This document shows positions 39,853 through 49,105 of a DNA stretch of 64,000 bases, piece after piece. The stretch spans positions 54,740 to 118,739 of the forward strand of contig CALSPD010000001.1 in NCBI GenBank assembly GCA_943788145.1. Reading direction: 5' to 3'. Position 1 is the stretch's first letter. Each line of letters starts with the position of its first letter. The DNA is from an uncultured Flavobacteriales bacterium. Its GTDB lineage: Bacteria; Bacteroidota; Bacteroidia; Flavobacteriales_G; Salibacteraceae. Under the pieces are notes generated by a model that saw only the letters and a program-made list of their open reading frames with translations, was not told where the DNA came from and made no database searches. The translations under genes were made by a program, and so were the position numbers.

Positions 39853-42084
39853 TTAGGACATAATCCTTCCTAAGCGCCCGCTACAATACTCATCTATTTC
39901 CTTAACATTACCGTATGATTGTCCATTAATAATACAATCCGAACCTACTACCTTTCCAAGTGAAACATAGGCTTGGTTTGAATTCTTTAATACTTCTTCA
40001 AAAGATTTACAATTGGCATCTAACACACCTACAATAACGCGTGACTGAGCCTCTCCAAATAAAACAGCATCAACTCGAATTTCAGTGTTGAGATTAACAT
40101 CGAATCCTAAATTGTTTGGTCGGGTCATTTCAAAAAGCGCTGCCATTAAACCGCCATCTGAAATATCGTGCGCACACTGAATTAGATCCATTTTGATCGC
40201 CTCACTTAAGGATCGATGCAGATTAAACTCTTCTTCAAGATCGAATTTAGGCGCAGGGCTATGCTCAACTTTATGCCATTGAATTAAATATTGCGAGCTC
40301 CCAAAATCATCCGAATAACTTCCCATCATATATATATTCAATCCTTTTTGGGTAAATCCAAGAGGCGTGATATGAGCTTTGTTTTCAATAATGCCAATCA
40401 TACCGATTGTTGGGGTTGGAAGAACTGGCACAGTCACACCATTAATAGTGGATTGATTGTAAAAGCTCACGTTTCCGCCAGTTACAGGAGTACTAAATTT
40501 AAGGCAGGCTTTGCTCATCCCCTTTATAGATCCAACAAATTGCCAATAAGCTTCTGGTGAATAAGGGTTTCCAAAATTCAAACAATTTGTTATGGCAGCC
40601 GGTGTTCCACCTGAACAAACAATATTACGGGCCGCCTCAGCAACTGCCATTGCACAACCTTGTTCTGGGTCAGCGTAGACATATCTTGCATTGCAGTCAA
40701 CTGTCATAGCAATTGCTTTACTTGTTCCTTTTATATTAATGATTCCAGCGTCACTGGGATTGTTGGTGGTCATATTGGCACCGCCAACCATCGAATCATA
40801 TTGATTTGTCACCCATTTCTTGGAGGCAACATTTACATGGCTCAGAATGAATTTCGCCACTTCCTTTAAATCGTCTGGAATTGAAACGGACTCTGGCTTA
40901 AAGGATTTAACTTTCTGTATGTATGCTGGCTCTTGATATTCACGTTCGTATACGGGAGCTCCACCTCCCAAAACCAATGAATCTGCAGGCACATCACCGA
41001 CCAACTCACCAGACATATAATACTTCAAGTTTGGCCCCTTGGTAACCACTCCGATTTCAACACAATTAAGGTCCCATTTATCAAAAATCTCCATGACTTC
41101 TGGTTCACGACCTTTCTTCACTACCACAAGCATTCGCTCTTGTGATTCACTTAAAAGGATTTCAAAGGGTAACATGTTCTCTTGACGAGTTGGCACCTTG
41201 TCTAGATATATGTCCATTCCGCATCCGCCCTTAGCCGACATTTCCGAAGTGGAGCACGTAATTCCTGCAGCACCCATATCCTGCATACCGATGATTGCAT
41301 CTGTATCAGCCAGTTCTAATGACGCTTCTAAAAGAAGTTTTTCCTGGAAAGGATCTCCAACCTGAACGGATGGTAAATCATCTGCGCTATCTTCAGACAA
41401 ATCTCCTGAAGCGAACGTTGCTCCATGAATTCCATCTTTTCCGGTGCTCGATCCAACGATAAAAACTGGATTTCCAACTCCATGCGAAGTTGCTGAAATC
41501 GTCTTATTGATATCAACAATACCAACGGACATGGCATTTACAAGCGGATTTTGATTATATGAGGGATCAAAGTATACCTCACCCCCAAGCACTGGAATTC
41601 CAAATGCATTACCGTAATCCCCGATTCCTTTAACGACTCCCTTAAGTAACCACTTGGTTCTATCCTGTGAAATGTCTCCAAACCTCAGACTGTTTAACTG
41701 TGCTATAGGCCTAGCTCCCATGGTGAAAATATCACGATTTATTCCGCCAACTCCTGTAGCAGCACCTTGATACGGCTCTATAGCACTCGGGTGATTATGC
41801 GATTCAATTTTGAATGCACAAGCCATTCCATCACCTATATCCACTAATCCTGCGTTCTCCTCACCCGCCTCGGCTAATATTGCTGGCCCTGTTTTAGGTA
41901 AGGTTTTTAGCCATTTAATACTGTTCTTATAAGAACAGTGCTCAGACCACATTACGGAATATATGGAAAGCTCCGTGAAGTTTGGAATACGTCCTAAGTA
42001 AGTTACAACCTTGTCAAATTCCTCTGGTAACAGGCCAAGTTTATCAGCCGCCTCGCGAGCTTCGTTTTCGTTATATTGATTCAT
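39853..42084 (-). CDS. purL: Phosphoribosylformylglycinamidine synthase subunit PurL
   Basis: ATP-dependent conversion of FGAR and ammonia to FGAM in purine synthesis. At 743 residues this is the small PurL that works with separate PurS and PurQ, neither of which is in the window. Visible: MWSEHCSYKNS near the N-terminus, the FKIESHNHPSAIEPYQGAATGVGGI active-site block, GMQDMGAAGITCSTSEM, and a second ATP-site half with TGGNVSFYN and AHDISDGGL. Intact throughout. A -7 box lies at 42102-42109. Confidence 0.97.
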   Translation of the reverse strand: MNQYNENEAREAADKLGLLPEEFDKVVTYLGRIPNFTELSIYSVMWSEHCSYKNSIKWLKTLPKTGPAILAEAGEENAGLVDIGDGMACAFKIESHNHPSAIEPYQGAATGVGGINRDIFTMGARPIAQLNSLRFGDISQDRTKWLLKGVVKGIGDYGNAFGIPVLGGEVYFDPSYNQNPLVNAMSVGIVDINKTISATSHGVGNPVFIVGSSTGKDGIHGATFASGDLSEDSADDLPSVQVGDPFQEKLLLEASLELADTDAIIGMQDMGAAGITCSTSEMSAKGGCGMDIYLDKVPTRQENMLPFEILLSESQERMLVVVKKGREPEVMEIFDKWDLNCVEIGVVTKGPNLKYYMSGELVGDVPADSLVLGGGAPVYEREYQEPAYIQKVKSFKPESVSIPDDLKEVAKFILSHVNVASKKWVTNQYDSMVGGANMTTNNPSDAGIINIKGTSKAIAMTVDCNARYVYADPEQGCAMAVAEAARNIVCSGGTPAAITNCLNFGNPYSPEAYWQFVGSIKGMSKACLKFSTPVTGGNVSFYNQSTINGVTVPVLPTPTIGMIGIIENKAHITPLGFTQKGLNIYMMGSYSDDFGSSQYLIQWHKVEHSPAPKFDLEEEFNLHRSLSEAIKMDLIQCAHDISDGGLMAALFEMTRPNNLGFDVNLNTEIRVDAVLFGEAQSRVIVGVLDANCKSFEEVLKNSNQAYVSLGKVVGSDCIINGQSYGNVKEIDEYCSGRLGRIMS

Positions 42085-42101
42085 TCATCCTAATTGAAGT
42101 T

Positions 42102-42109
42102 CAAAGGTA
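42102..42109 (-). promoter_or_regulatory. -7 box (TACCTTTG) for purL
   Basis: TACCTTTG on the minus strand matches TAnnTTTG and ends 17 bases before the purL ATG. No clear -33 TTG; no PurR-like or riboswitch structure is evident in the 91-base spacer. Confidence 0.45.
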
Positions 42110-42175
42110 AATTTCTGAGTCTGCAATGATGAATTATCCTTCTGTAAATAATCCACAAAGCATTTACTTTGACCC

Positions 42176-43471
42176 ATGAGCTTACAGGAAGTTTTGTCAA
42201 CTATTCCTTGGATTCTAATTTGTCTTATTCTCATTCACCGATTAGGAGTGTGCAAAACAGAACAAATTCGGCCGTCATATATCGCTATGATATTTACTTT
42301 CAAAATCCTTGGCACTTTTATATTACAAGCTCTATATACATTCCATTATCGCGATAGAAGTACCGCAGATATCTATCGATTTTTTGATGATGGAATCCTT
42401 TTTAACCGGATAGCGAGGTCTTCGCCTACTGATTTTTTTAAAATCCTATTCAACTATTATGATGTGAGTGATGGATTTAGAACCAAGTATTTCGAGCAAA
42501 TGAATACATGGATCAAGCCGTTTGATAGCGGCCTTTACAACGACAATATTTTAATGATTAAACTGAATGGCCTCCTGACATTTTTAAGCAATGGAAGCTA
42601 TGAAGTGCACAGTGTAATACTATCAACGGCCGCGATGATTGGAATTATCTTAATGATCAAGTCACTGCTTAAACGGTCTAGGCAAATGCAATGGGCTTTG
42701 TTTTTAGTTACCATGCTACCATCTTCATTACTCCTTATATCAGGTGGCTTAAAAGAAACGGTATTGATGTTCGGTGCCGGATCATTGTTTTATAGTTGGA
42801 TGTCAATTTCTCAGGGGCAGGCACGAGATAAATCTGCAATAATTTTTGGTTTGATAGGTTTAGCTGTGTGTTTGAATATCAAGCCATACTTTCTTGCATC
42901 TATCTTCCCGGCTTTTATTGCTTTTATGATTATCCGAAAAACCAAAATCATAGATTATGCTTTCACATTGGTTTGTCTTAGCATATTCCTTGTAATGTAT
43001 GCGCTCGCGTACTCAGGTGGCGTGGACATTCTTGCAAGTATTATTCGAAAACAATCCGAATTTATAAATCACAGTGCCGAAACAAACCCAGGAAGTCTCA
43101 TACAACTCTATCCGATTACTAAGGATTGGACGTCTTGGCTTCCGGCAATCCCGAATGCCTTGTTTAATGCATTAGCGCGTCCATTACCATGGGAAATTAC
43201 AAGTGCGCCATTGATGCTTATGTTCGCTGAGAACCTACTTATTGCTTGGCTTGTAGTTAAATCTCTTACCCACCGCATCAGATTCGGCACTGATTCTTCC
43301 AATTTCACATTCATTTCCCTTTGTATCATTCCAGGACTAATCCTAATAGGATTAATATCGCCTGTACTTGGCGCAACGATGCGATATCGCGCACCTTTCC
43401 TTTTATTATTACTTATTTCATTAACGCCATATTTAACTTCACCCCCATCTGATGAGAATGAGACTACATAA
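42176..43471 (+). CDS. Polytopic inner-membrane protein, function unknown (paralogue-like of 2747-4108)
   Basis: 431 residues from ATG 42176, with about ten hydrophobic segments across its length. Shared landmarks with the protein at 2747-4108 occur in the same order: a DIYRFFDDG loop after the second helix, ISGGLKE in the middle (GSGISKD in the other), NIKPYFL (TIKAYIF in the other), and TMRYRAPFLLLL near the end (LVRFKIPLLPF in the other). This suggests one divergent family, possibly polysaccharide polymerase or glycosyltransferase-like, which is inference. Its 3' end overlaps the start of the amidohydrolase gene by 20 bases. Confidence 0.78.
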   Translation: MSLQEVLSTIPWILICLILIHRLGVCKTEQIRPSYIAMIFTFKILGTFILQALYTFHYRDRSTADIYRFFDDGILFNRIARSSPTDFFKILFNYYDVSDGFRTKYFEQMNTWIKPFDSGLYNDNILMIKLNGLLTFLSNGSYEVHSVILSTAAMIGIILMIKSLLKRSRQMQWALFLVTMLPSSLLLISGGLKETVLMFGAGSLFYSWMSISQGQARDKSAIIFGLIGLAVCLNIKPYFLASIFPAFIAFMIIRKTKIIDYAFTLVCLSIFLVMYALAYSGGVDILASIIRKQSEFINHSAETNPGSLIQLYPITKDWTSWLPAIPNALFNALARPLPWEITSAPLMLMFAENLLIAWLVVKSLTHRIRFGTDSSNFTFISLCIIPGLILIGLISPVLGATMRYRAPFLLLLLISLTPYLTSPPSDENETT

Positions 43472-45108
43472 CAAATTCGCCAAATTCTTAACAATAATCA
43501 TTGTATCCATAGGTTTGGTCGGTTGCAACGAGTACAAAAAAGTTGACATGATCGTTCATAATGCAACTATATACAGTGTAGATGATGGAATGAACACCTT
43601 TGAAGCAATGGCAATAAATGACGGCCGAATAGTGGAACTTGGCCCAGAGAATCAAATATTAAATAAGTATTCGAGCGACCAGAAAATAGACGCCCAAAAG
43701 AATTTCATTTACCCCGGATTCATAGATGCTCACAGTCATTTTCTAGGTTATGGCCTTACCCGAAATCAAGTTGATCTCATTGGAACTCAATCCTTTTCTG
43801 AAGTTTTAGATCGAATTGACCAATACATTCAAAACAATCCGAATCAAAATTGGATCATTGGTCGAGGATGGGATCAAAACGATTGGGAAATTAAGGAATA
43901 CCCCACAAATGAGGTGTTAAACACTCGTTTCCCGAACAAACACATCATAATGAAACGTGTGGATGGTCACGCGATGCTCGTTTCAAATTCAGTAATTGAA
44001 TTGGCGGACATTTCGAATCTAACGCAAGTTCCTGGTGGTGAAATTCTCAAAATCGATGGGCTCTTATCTGGCTTGTTAATTGACGAAGCCATGACATTAG
44101 TCGAACGGATAATTCCCGAACCATCGGTCGAGCACAAAACAACCTGCTTGGTACGAGCTGAAAACGACTGCTTTCAAGTCGGATTAACCAGCGTGTGTGA
44201 CGCAGGATTGAAGGTGTCCGAAATAGAATTGATTAACCAGCTACATGAAAACGGTCGGCTTAAAATGCGCGTTTACGCCATGTATTCGGCCGACCCTATT
44301 TTATCTAAAAATCTCGGTTCTTTCGGAATAAAAACTGAAAGGTTAAACGCGAAATCAGTCAAAGTTTATTGTGATGGTGCCTTAGGATCACGAGGTGCTT
44401 TTTTACTAGAAACCTATTCAGACGATAGTTTAAAAGAAGGATCCCTGATAACAGGGAGTGATTCTTTGAGAAAATGGGCAGAATTATGCCTGAAAGATTC
44501 ATTTCAACTGTGTGTGCATTGCATTGGAGACGCAGCGAATCGAATAACTTTAGACGTCATGGGCCAAGTATTGGGAGAAACGAATGACAGAAGATGGCGC
44601 ATTGAACACGCACAAGTTGTAAACCAAACCGATCAACAGAAATTTGCAAGTTTCAATGTCATCCCATCCATGCAACCTTCACACGCCACCAGTGACATGT
44701 ATTGGGCCGAAGAAAGACTTGGCGCTGAGCGTATAAAAAATGCGTATACATTGAAATCGCTACTAAATCAAAATGGAATGATAGCTTTAGGAACAGACTT
44801 TCCAGTAGAATCCATCGATCCTCTGAATACATTTTATTCTGCGGTAGTAAGAAAGGATAAATCAAAACTACCCGGATGGAGGCTTCAACCCTGAAAACTC
44901 CCTTTCACGACTCGAAGCGTTAAAAGGCATGACCATCTGGGCCGCCATTGCTAGCTTTGAAGAAAATGAGAAAGGCAGTTTGGAGGTGTCAAAGTTTGCT
45001 GATTTCGTAATCCTAGACAAGGATATCCTAACATGTAGTGATGAGGAAATCTTGAAAGTTAATGTGATAAAAACCTGTCTGAATGGAGACATTGTATATG
45101 AAAAGTAG
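43452..45108 (+). CDS. YtcJ-like metal-dependent amidohydrolase lipoprotein, +1 frameshift near C-terminus
   Basis: 551 residues when reconstructed. A lipoprotein signal is present (IGLVGC). The Amidohydro_3 fold shows DMIVHNATIYSVDD, the metal-binding FIDAHSHF, GRGWDQNDW, VKVYCDGALGSRGA, HCIGDAANR, WRIEHAQVV and ALGTDFPVE. An extra G in GG 44874-44875 moves the frame so that it stops at 44894. With one G the protein continues LPDGGFNPENSLSRLEALKGM ... FADFVILDKD to TAG at 45106-45108, as family members do. The substrate is unknown (the family includes formamide and imide hydrolases). Start may be ATG 43452 or 43458. The CAP-domain gene starts within its last 11 bases. Confidence 0.88.
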
Positions 45109-45748
45109 AACACTATTTCTGTCCTTAATACTCATGTCGCTTCTTTCATCATTGCAAGCACAAGAAACTGATTTATTCCAAATATGGCCTGACACTATTT
45201 TATCAAAAGCAAATTCGGCAAGCCAGGTTTCGTATATGTCCGATCAAGAAAAGAATGTTGTCTTTTACATTAATATGTGTAGGGTTAACCCTCCATTATT
45301 CGCTGAGACATATTTCACCGATTATATAAAGGAGCGTAAGATCAAAAAGGATAAGGATGTAAAGGGTTTAATAAAATTCCTTGAAAACACTAAGCCCCGC
45401 GTAATATTACAACCCAATGAATTGCTAACCGACTTGGCCAGAAATCAAGCAAAAGATATGGGCGAAAGCGGACGTACTGGACACAACTCATCAGATGGAA
45501 CGGCATATCGAACCAGAATCGAGTCTGCAATGAAATCATTTAATGGGGTGAACGAAAACGCCAATTATGGAAATGAAATGGGAATCGACATCGTAATCGA
45601 TTTGCTCATTGACAGAGATGTCCCAGATGCAGGTCATCGTAAAAACATCCTAGATCCCGAAATGGAATTTGTTGGTGTGGCTATTGAACCACACAGACGA
45701 TTTAAATTCAATTGTGTGCAGGACTTTGGTGGTTCGAGATTGAAATAA
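45098..45748 (+). CDS. CAP (SCP/PR1) domain secreted protein
   Basis: 216 residues from ATG 45098: signal peptide (MKSRTLFLSLILMSLLSSLQAQ) then a CAP fold. The pattern LARNQAKDMGESGRTGHNS holds the first His. ENANYGNEMG carries the CAP Glu-Asn, and DAGHRKNILDPEMEFVGVAI is the classic H-R-x-x-[IL]-L-x-P motif. Bacterial CAP proteins are extracytoplasmic, without a settled catalytic role. An in-frame ATG at 45083 exists, but 45098 begins the signal peptide cleanly and overlaps the reconstructed amidohydrolase end. Confidence 0.9.
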   Translation: MKSRTLFLSLILMSLLSSLQAQETDLFQIWPDTILSKANSASQVSYMSDQEKNVVFYINMCRVNPPLFAETYFTDYIKERKIKKDKDVKGLIKFLENTKPRVILQPNELLTDLARNQAKDMGESGRTGHNSSDGTAYRTRIESAMKSFNGVNENANYGNEMGIDIVIDLLIDRDVPDAGHRKNILDPEMEFVGVAIEPHRRFKFNCVQDFGGSRLK

Positions 45749-45789
45749 TCGACCTAGAAAGTTACATTTGGGATAACTAACTATTTCAA

Positions 45790-47553
45790 ATGGAGATTAA
45801 GAGAATATTCGATATACCCTATTATCAGTTAAGTCACTTTCCAAAAAAGGATTCGTTGTGCGCGAAAATCGATGGAAAATGGGTAGCGACCTCAACACAA
45901 GAATTTGTTGATACTGGTATAAAAGTCAGCAAGGCCCTAGTATCTATGGGTATTGATCCAAAAGACACCGTTTCGATCATATCCAACAATCGGCCTGAAT
46001 GGAATATTACAGATATCGGCATAACAATGTGTGGTGGCATTTGCGTTCCTATTTATCCAACCATTTCTTCAAAGGAATACGAATTCATCTTCAATGATGC
46101 TCAAGTAAAAATTTGCTTCGTTAGTGATTCTGACCTTTTAGCCAAAGTGCTTGAGGTTAAAGACAAGGTGCCGACACTAAAGCATATTGTATCCTTTAAT
46201 AGAATTGAAGGAACCGAACACTTTTCAGATTTTCTTAAACGAGGAAATGAGGTTGCTTCAGAAGAAATTGAGAAGCGCAAAAGTGACATACATGAGGACG
46301 ACCTTGCTACATTAATCTATACGAGTGGAACTACTGGCAACCCGAAAGGTGTTATGCTTTCACATATTAACATCGTATCAAATGTTTATGGATCTCGGGA
46401 ACGATTGCCAGTAGATGAAAAAAGTAAAGCAGTTAGTTTTCTTCCATTGTGCCATGTCTATGAGCGAATGGTGTTGTATTTATTTATGTACACAGGCGTA
46501 TCCATTTACTATGCACAGTCGATGGAAACGATCGGAGATGATATACGAGATGTTCAGCCTCACGTTTTCACAGCTGTTCCAAGACTACTTGAAAAGGTCT
46601 ATGATAAAATCATCGCGAAAGGAAGCGAATTGACTGGAATTAAACGAGCACTCTTCTTTTGGGCCGTTGAGCTTGGCGAAAGGTGGGAACCATATGGTCA
46701 AAATGGTGCATTCTATGAATTCCAATTGTCGATTGCCAATAAGTTGATCTTCAATAAATGGAGAGAAGCACTTGGAGGAAATGTGAAAGCAGTAGCTAGC
46801 GGAAGTGCAGCACTTCAAACTAGGTTAGCCCGCGTTTTCAATGCAGCACAAATTCCTGTTCTGGAAGGGTATGGATTGACAGAAACTAGTCCTGTGGCTG
46901 CCGTCAATTGTTTTGATGACAGGGGGTTCATGATCGGGACTGTTGGTCGTAAATTGAATAATGTCGATATTAAAATAGCAGCTGACGGAGAAATTTTGAT
47001 TAAAGGACCGAATGTGATGATGGGATATTATAATCGCCCTGATTTAACGGCAGAAGTTTTTGATGAGGAACATTGGTTTCACACTGGAGATATCGGTGAA
47101 TTTGTGGATGGTCAATATTTAAAAATAACCGATCGCAAAAAGGAAATATTCAAAACATCAGGCGGTAAATACATTGCACCGCAGCCAATGGAGAACAAAT
47201 TCAAGGCTTCAAGGTTCATTGACCAAATAATGGTCGTGGGTGAAAACAAAAAACATCCAGCCGCGTTAGTCGTTCCAGATGCAGCATTTTCGAATGAATG
47301 GTGCAAGAAAAAAGGATTTCCAGGAGGATCGGCTTCTGAATTAGCCAAAAACGAGGAGCTTAAAGCTCGAATTTGGAAAGATATTGAAGCAATAAATGCT
47401 GAATATGGAAATTTCGAACAAGTCAAAAAAATTGAGTTATGCGAAGCGCCTTGGACCATCGAAAGTGGTGAATTGACTCCGTCATTAAAGCTAAAGCGAA
47501 AATTCATACTCGCTAAGTACGATCATTTAATGGTTAAAATTTACGGTGCGTAA
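45790..47553 (+). CDS. Long-chain acyl-CoA synthetase (AMP-forming)
   Basis: 587 residues of the ANL adenylate-forming superfamily, FadD15/ACSL-like: fatty acid + ATP + CoA to acyl-CoA. The P-loop-like A3 motif is YTSGTTGNPKGVMLSH. LPLCHVYERM, GYGLTETSPVAAVN (A5), the HTGDIGEF (A7) and ITDRKKEIFKTSGGKYIAPQPME (A8/A10) blocks are all present, the last typical of long-chain enzymes. Likely peripheral to the inner membrane. Intact, with no close cotranscribed partner except the next small gene 13 bases on. Confidence 0.93.
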   Translation: MEIKRIFDIPYYQLSHFPKKDSLCAKIDGKWVATSTQEFVDTGIKVSKALVSMGIDPKDTVSIISNNRPEWNITDIGITMCGGICVPIYPTISSKEYEFIFNDAQVKICFVSDSDLLAKVLEVKDKVPTLKHIVSFNRIEGTEHFSDFLKRGNEVASEEIEKRKSDIHEDDLATLIYTSGTTGNPKGVMLSHINIVSNVYGSRERLPVDEKSKAVSFLPLCHVYERMVLYLFMYTGVSIYYAQSMETIGDDIRDVQPHVFTAVPRLLEKVYDKIIAKGSELTGIKRALFFWAVELGERWEPYGQNGAFYEFQLSIANKLIFNKWREALGGNVKAVASGSAALQTRLARVFNAAQIPVLEGYGLTETSPVAAVNCFDDRGFMIGTVGRKLNNVDIKIAADGEILIKGPNVMMGYYNRPDLTAEVFDEEHWFHTGDIGEFVDGQYLKITDRKKEIFKTSGGKYIAPQPMENKFKASRFIDQIMVVGENKKHPAALVVPDAAFSNEWCKKKGFPGGSASELAKNEELKARIWKDIEAINAEYGNFEQVKKIELCEAPWTIESGELTPSLKLKRKFILAKYDHLMVKIYGA

Positions 47554-47566
47554 TTGTTCAATCTGA

Positions 47567-48193
47567 ATGTTCAGTTCATGTTGTAAATCAACTTCGCTAA
47601 TCCTAGCAATTATCGTTTGTAGTTACAGATCGTTAAGTCAATCCAGCAATGACTCCAAAACGGCTTCGAGCACCTATTTTTCTAACCTGTCTGCTGGATT
47701 TGGGATGCCTTACGGTGGTCTTGGCGGCAACTTTGAGCTAGGGGCCGGGCATTTTTCTGGTTTTGGGGCATTTGGTTATGCTCCAAAAACATCTGATGGT
47801 ACGGCCATAATAAAGGCTAGCTACAATTATCAAGCTGGAATTCGATATTACTTTGATGTTGGCAGTAACATCCTTTTCCCAAGAGTTGGGTTAGGTTTTG
47901 GTTGGATTACAAATTATTATGATCAACGTATCACGCTTGCGAACTATGATCAGAGTGTAGAAGGAATATCACTTACAACAGGTATTCAAGTTTATTCCTT
48001 CGAGGGATTTGTATTCAATTTCGATCTAGCAATGAGCTCAAAGCTGGTTATCACCAATCCAAAAACGCATCCCTTCTTCTATGGATTCTATATTAGACCT
48101 TGTGTTGGGATAGGCTACGATATTACCCGGCTTTTTAGTAGAAAGCGCAGCGATACTCTAAAGAATAAGGAAATTAATCCGTTTGACAATTGA
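47567..48193 (+). CDS. Small outer-membrane beta-barrel-like protein, unknown
   Basis: 208 residues, with a probable signal peptide (to about residue 25, ending SLSQ) and then alternating aromatic/glycine-rich strands (LSAGFGMPYGGLGGNFELG, AGIRYYFDVG, PRVGLGFGWITNYYD). It ends in a short polar tail. The pattern fits a small outer-membrane barrel (OMP_b-brl type), but no family hallmark was recognised. It lies 13 bases after the acyl-CoA synthetase and could be cotranscribed. Confidence 0.7.
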   Translation: MFSSCCKSTSLILAIIVCSYRSLSQSSNDSKTASSTYFSNLSAGFGMPYGGLGGNFELGAGHFSGFGAFGYAPKTSDGTAIIKASYNYQAGIRYYFDVGSNILFPRVGLGFGWITNYYDQRITLANYDQSVEGISLTTGIQVYSFEGFVFNFDLAMSSKLVITNPKTHPFFYGFYIRPCVGIGYDITRLFSRKRSDTLKNKEINPFDN

Positions 48194-48199
48194 TTGGCT

Positions 48200-49105
48200 T
48201 TATTGAAAAGACTGCTCAAGTTTCATTTGATTGTACAACATCCGAATGACACCATCTGAGACGCCAATTTTTGGCACAATCGCCACTTTTGACTCGGACC
48301 ACTTCATAACATTTGAGAATATCTTACCCGCGGGAACAATGACATCCGCTCGATCTGGATTTAAAAAAAGCTTTTGAATCCGTTCTTCGGTGGACATACT
48401 CTTAAGTCTTTTATACAAATGATAGACCTCGTCATATTTCAGTTCTTCACCATATTCCTTCATAAGTAGCTTGCAATACTTATTTATGTTTCCACCAGAA
48501 CCAATAACAGCCAAATTATCCGATACATTTTCACAGGTCGATTTGAGCCAAAGCTTCATCTCTGACCATTCATTTTCCGTGACGGAATTCATTAAAATGC
48601 GTATAGATCCGATGTTGAATGATCTGGAATCAACAACATTATGATTATGAAATAAGGTAAGCTCGGTACTTCCCCCACCCACATCCATATAGATGTAACT
48701 CCTATCGGCATCCATATTGTCGCGAAGGCCATTGGCATAAACAACTTCCGCCTCTTCCTTGCCAGATATGATTTCTATTCTAATACCGGTTTCCTCTAGG
48801 ACGCGACTTACAATTTCATCTCCATTGGCAGCTTCTCTAAAGGCGGAAGTAGCAATTGCTCGAAGGTTTAAAGGTCGATACACCTTCAATAGACTTTTAA
48901 AAGCGTGCATTGTATTAAGAAAATCCTCTTCTTTTTTTGCTGGAATGTGCTTATTAAGAAAGGCATCCGCGCCCAAACGAACTGGAACTCGAACCAGAGA
49001 TTGCTTTTTAAAAGTCAGATTAACGCCATCCTCAAAAACATTGCTGATTAATAATCTCACCGCGTTTGATCCAATATCTATTGCTGCAAACTGATAAGTA
49101 TTCAT
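48200..49105 (-). CDS. ppx: Exopolyphosphatase (Ppx/GppA family)
   Basis: 301 residues of the ASKHA-fold Ppx/GppA family, removing terminal phosphate from polyphosphate (or pppGpp). AAIDIGSNAVRLLI is the phosphate-1 motif, YIYMDVGGGSTELTLF the second and VIGSGGNINKYC the third. It is shorter than E. coli Ppx (about 510) because it has only the catalytic domain pair, as usual in Bacteroidota. Its ATG overlaps the ppk stop (ATGA at 49102-49105), so kinase and phosphatase are translationally coupled. Confidence 0.93.
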   Translation of the reverse strand: MNTYQFAAIDIGSNAVRLLISNVFEDGVNLTFKKQSLVRVPVRLGADAFLNKHIPAKKEEDFLNTMHAFKSLLKVYRPLNLRAIATSAFREAANGDEIVSRVLEETGIRIEIISGKEEAEVVYANGLRDNMDADRSYIYMDVGGGSTELTLFHNHNVVDSRSFNIGSIRILMNSVTENEWSEMKLWLKSTCENVSDNLAVIGSGGNINKYCKLLMKEYGEELKYDEVYHLYKRLKSMSTEERIQKLFLNPDRADVIVPAGKIFSNVMKWSESKVAIVPKIGVSDGVIRMLYNQMKLEQSFQ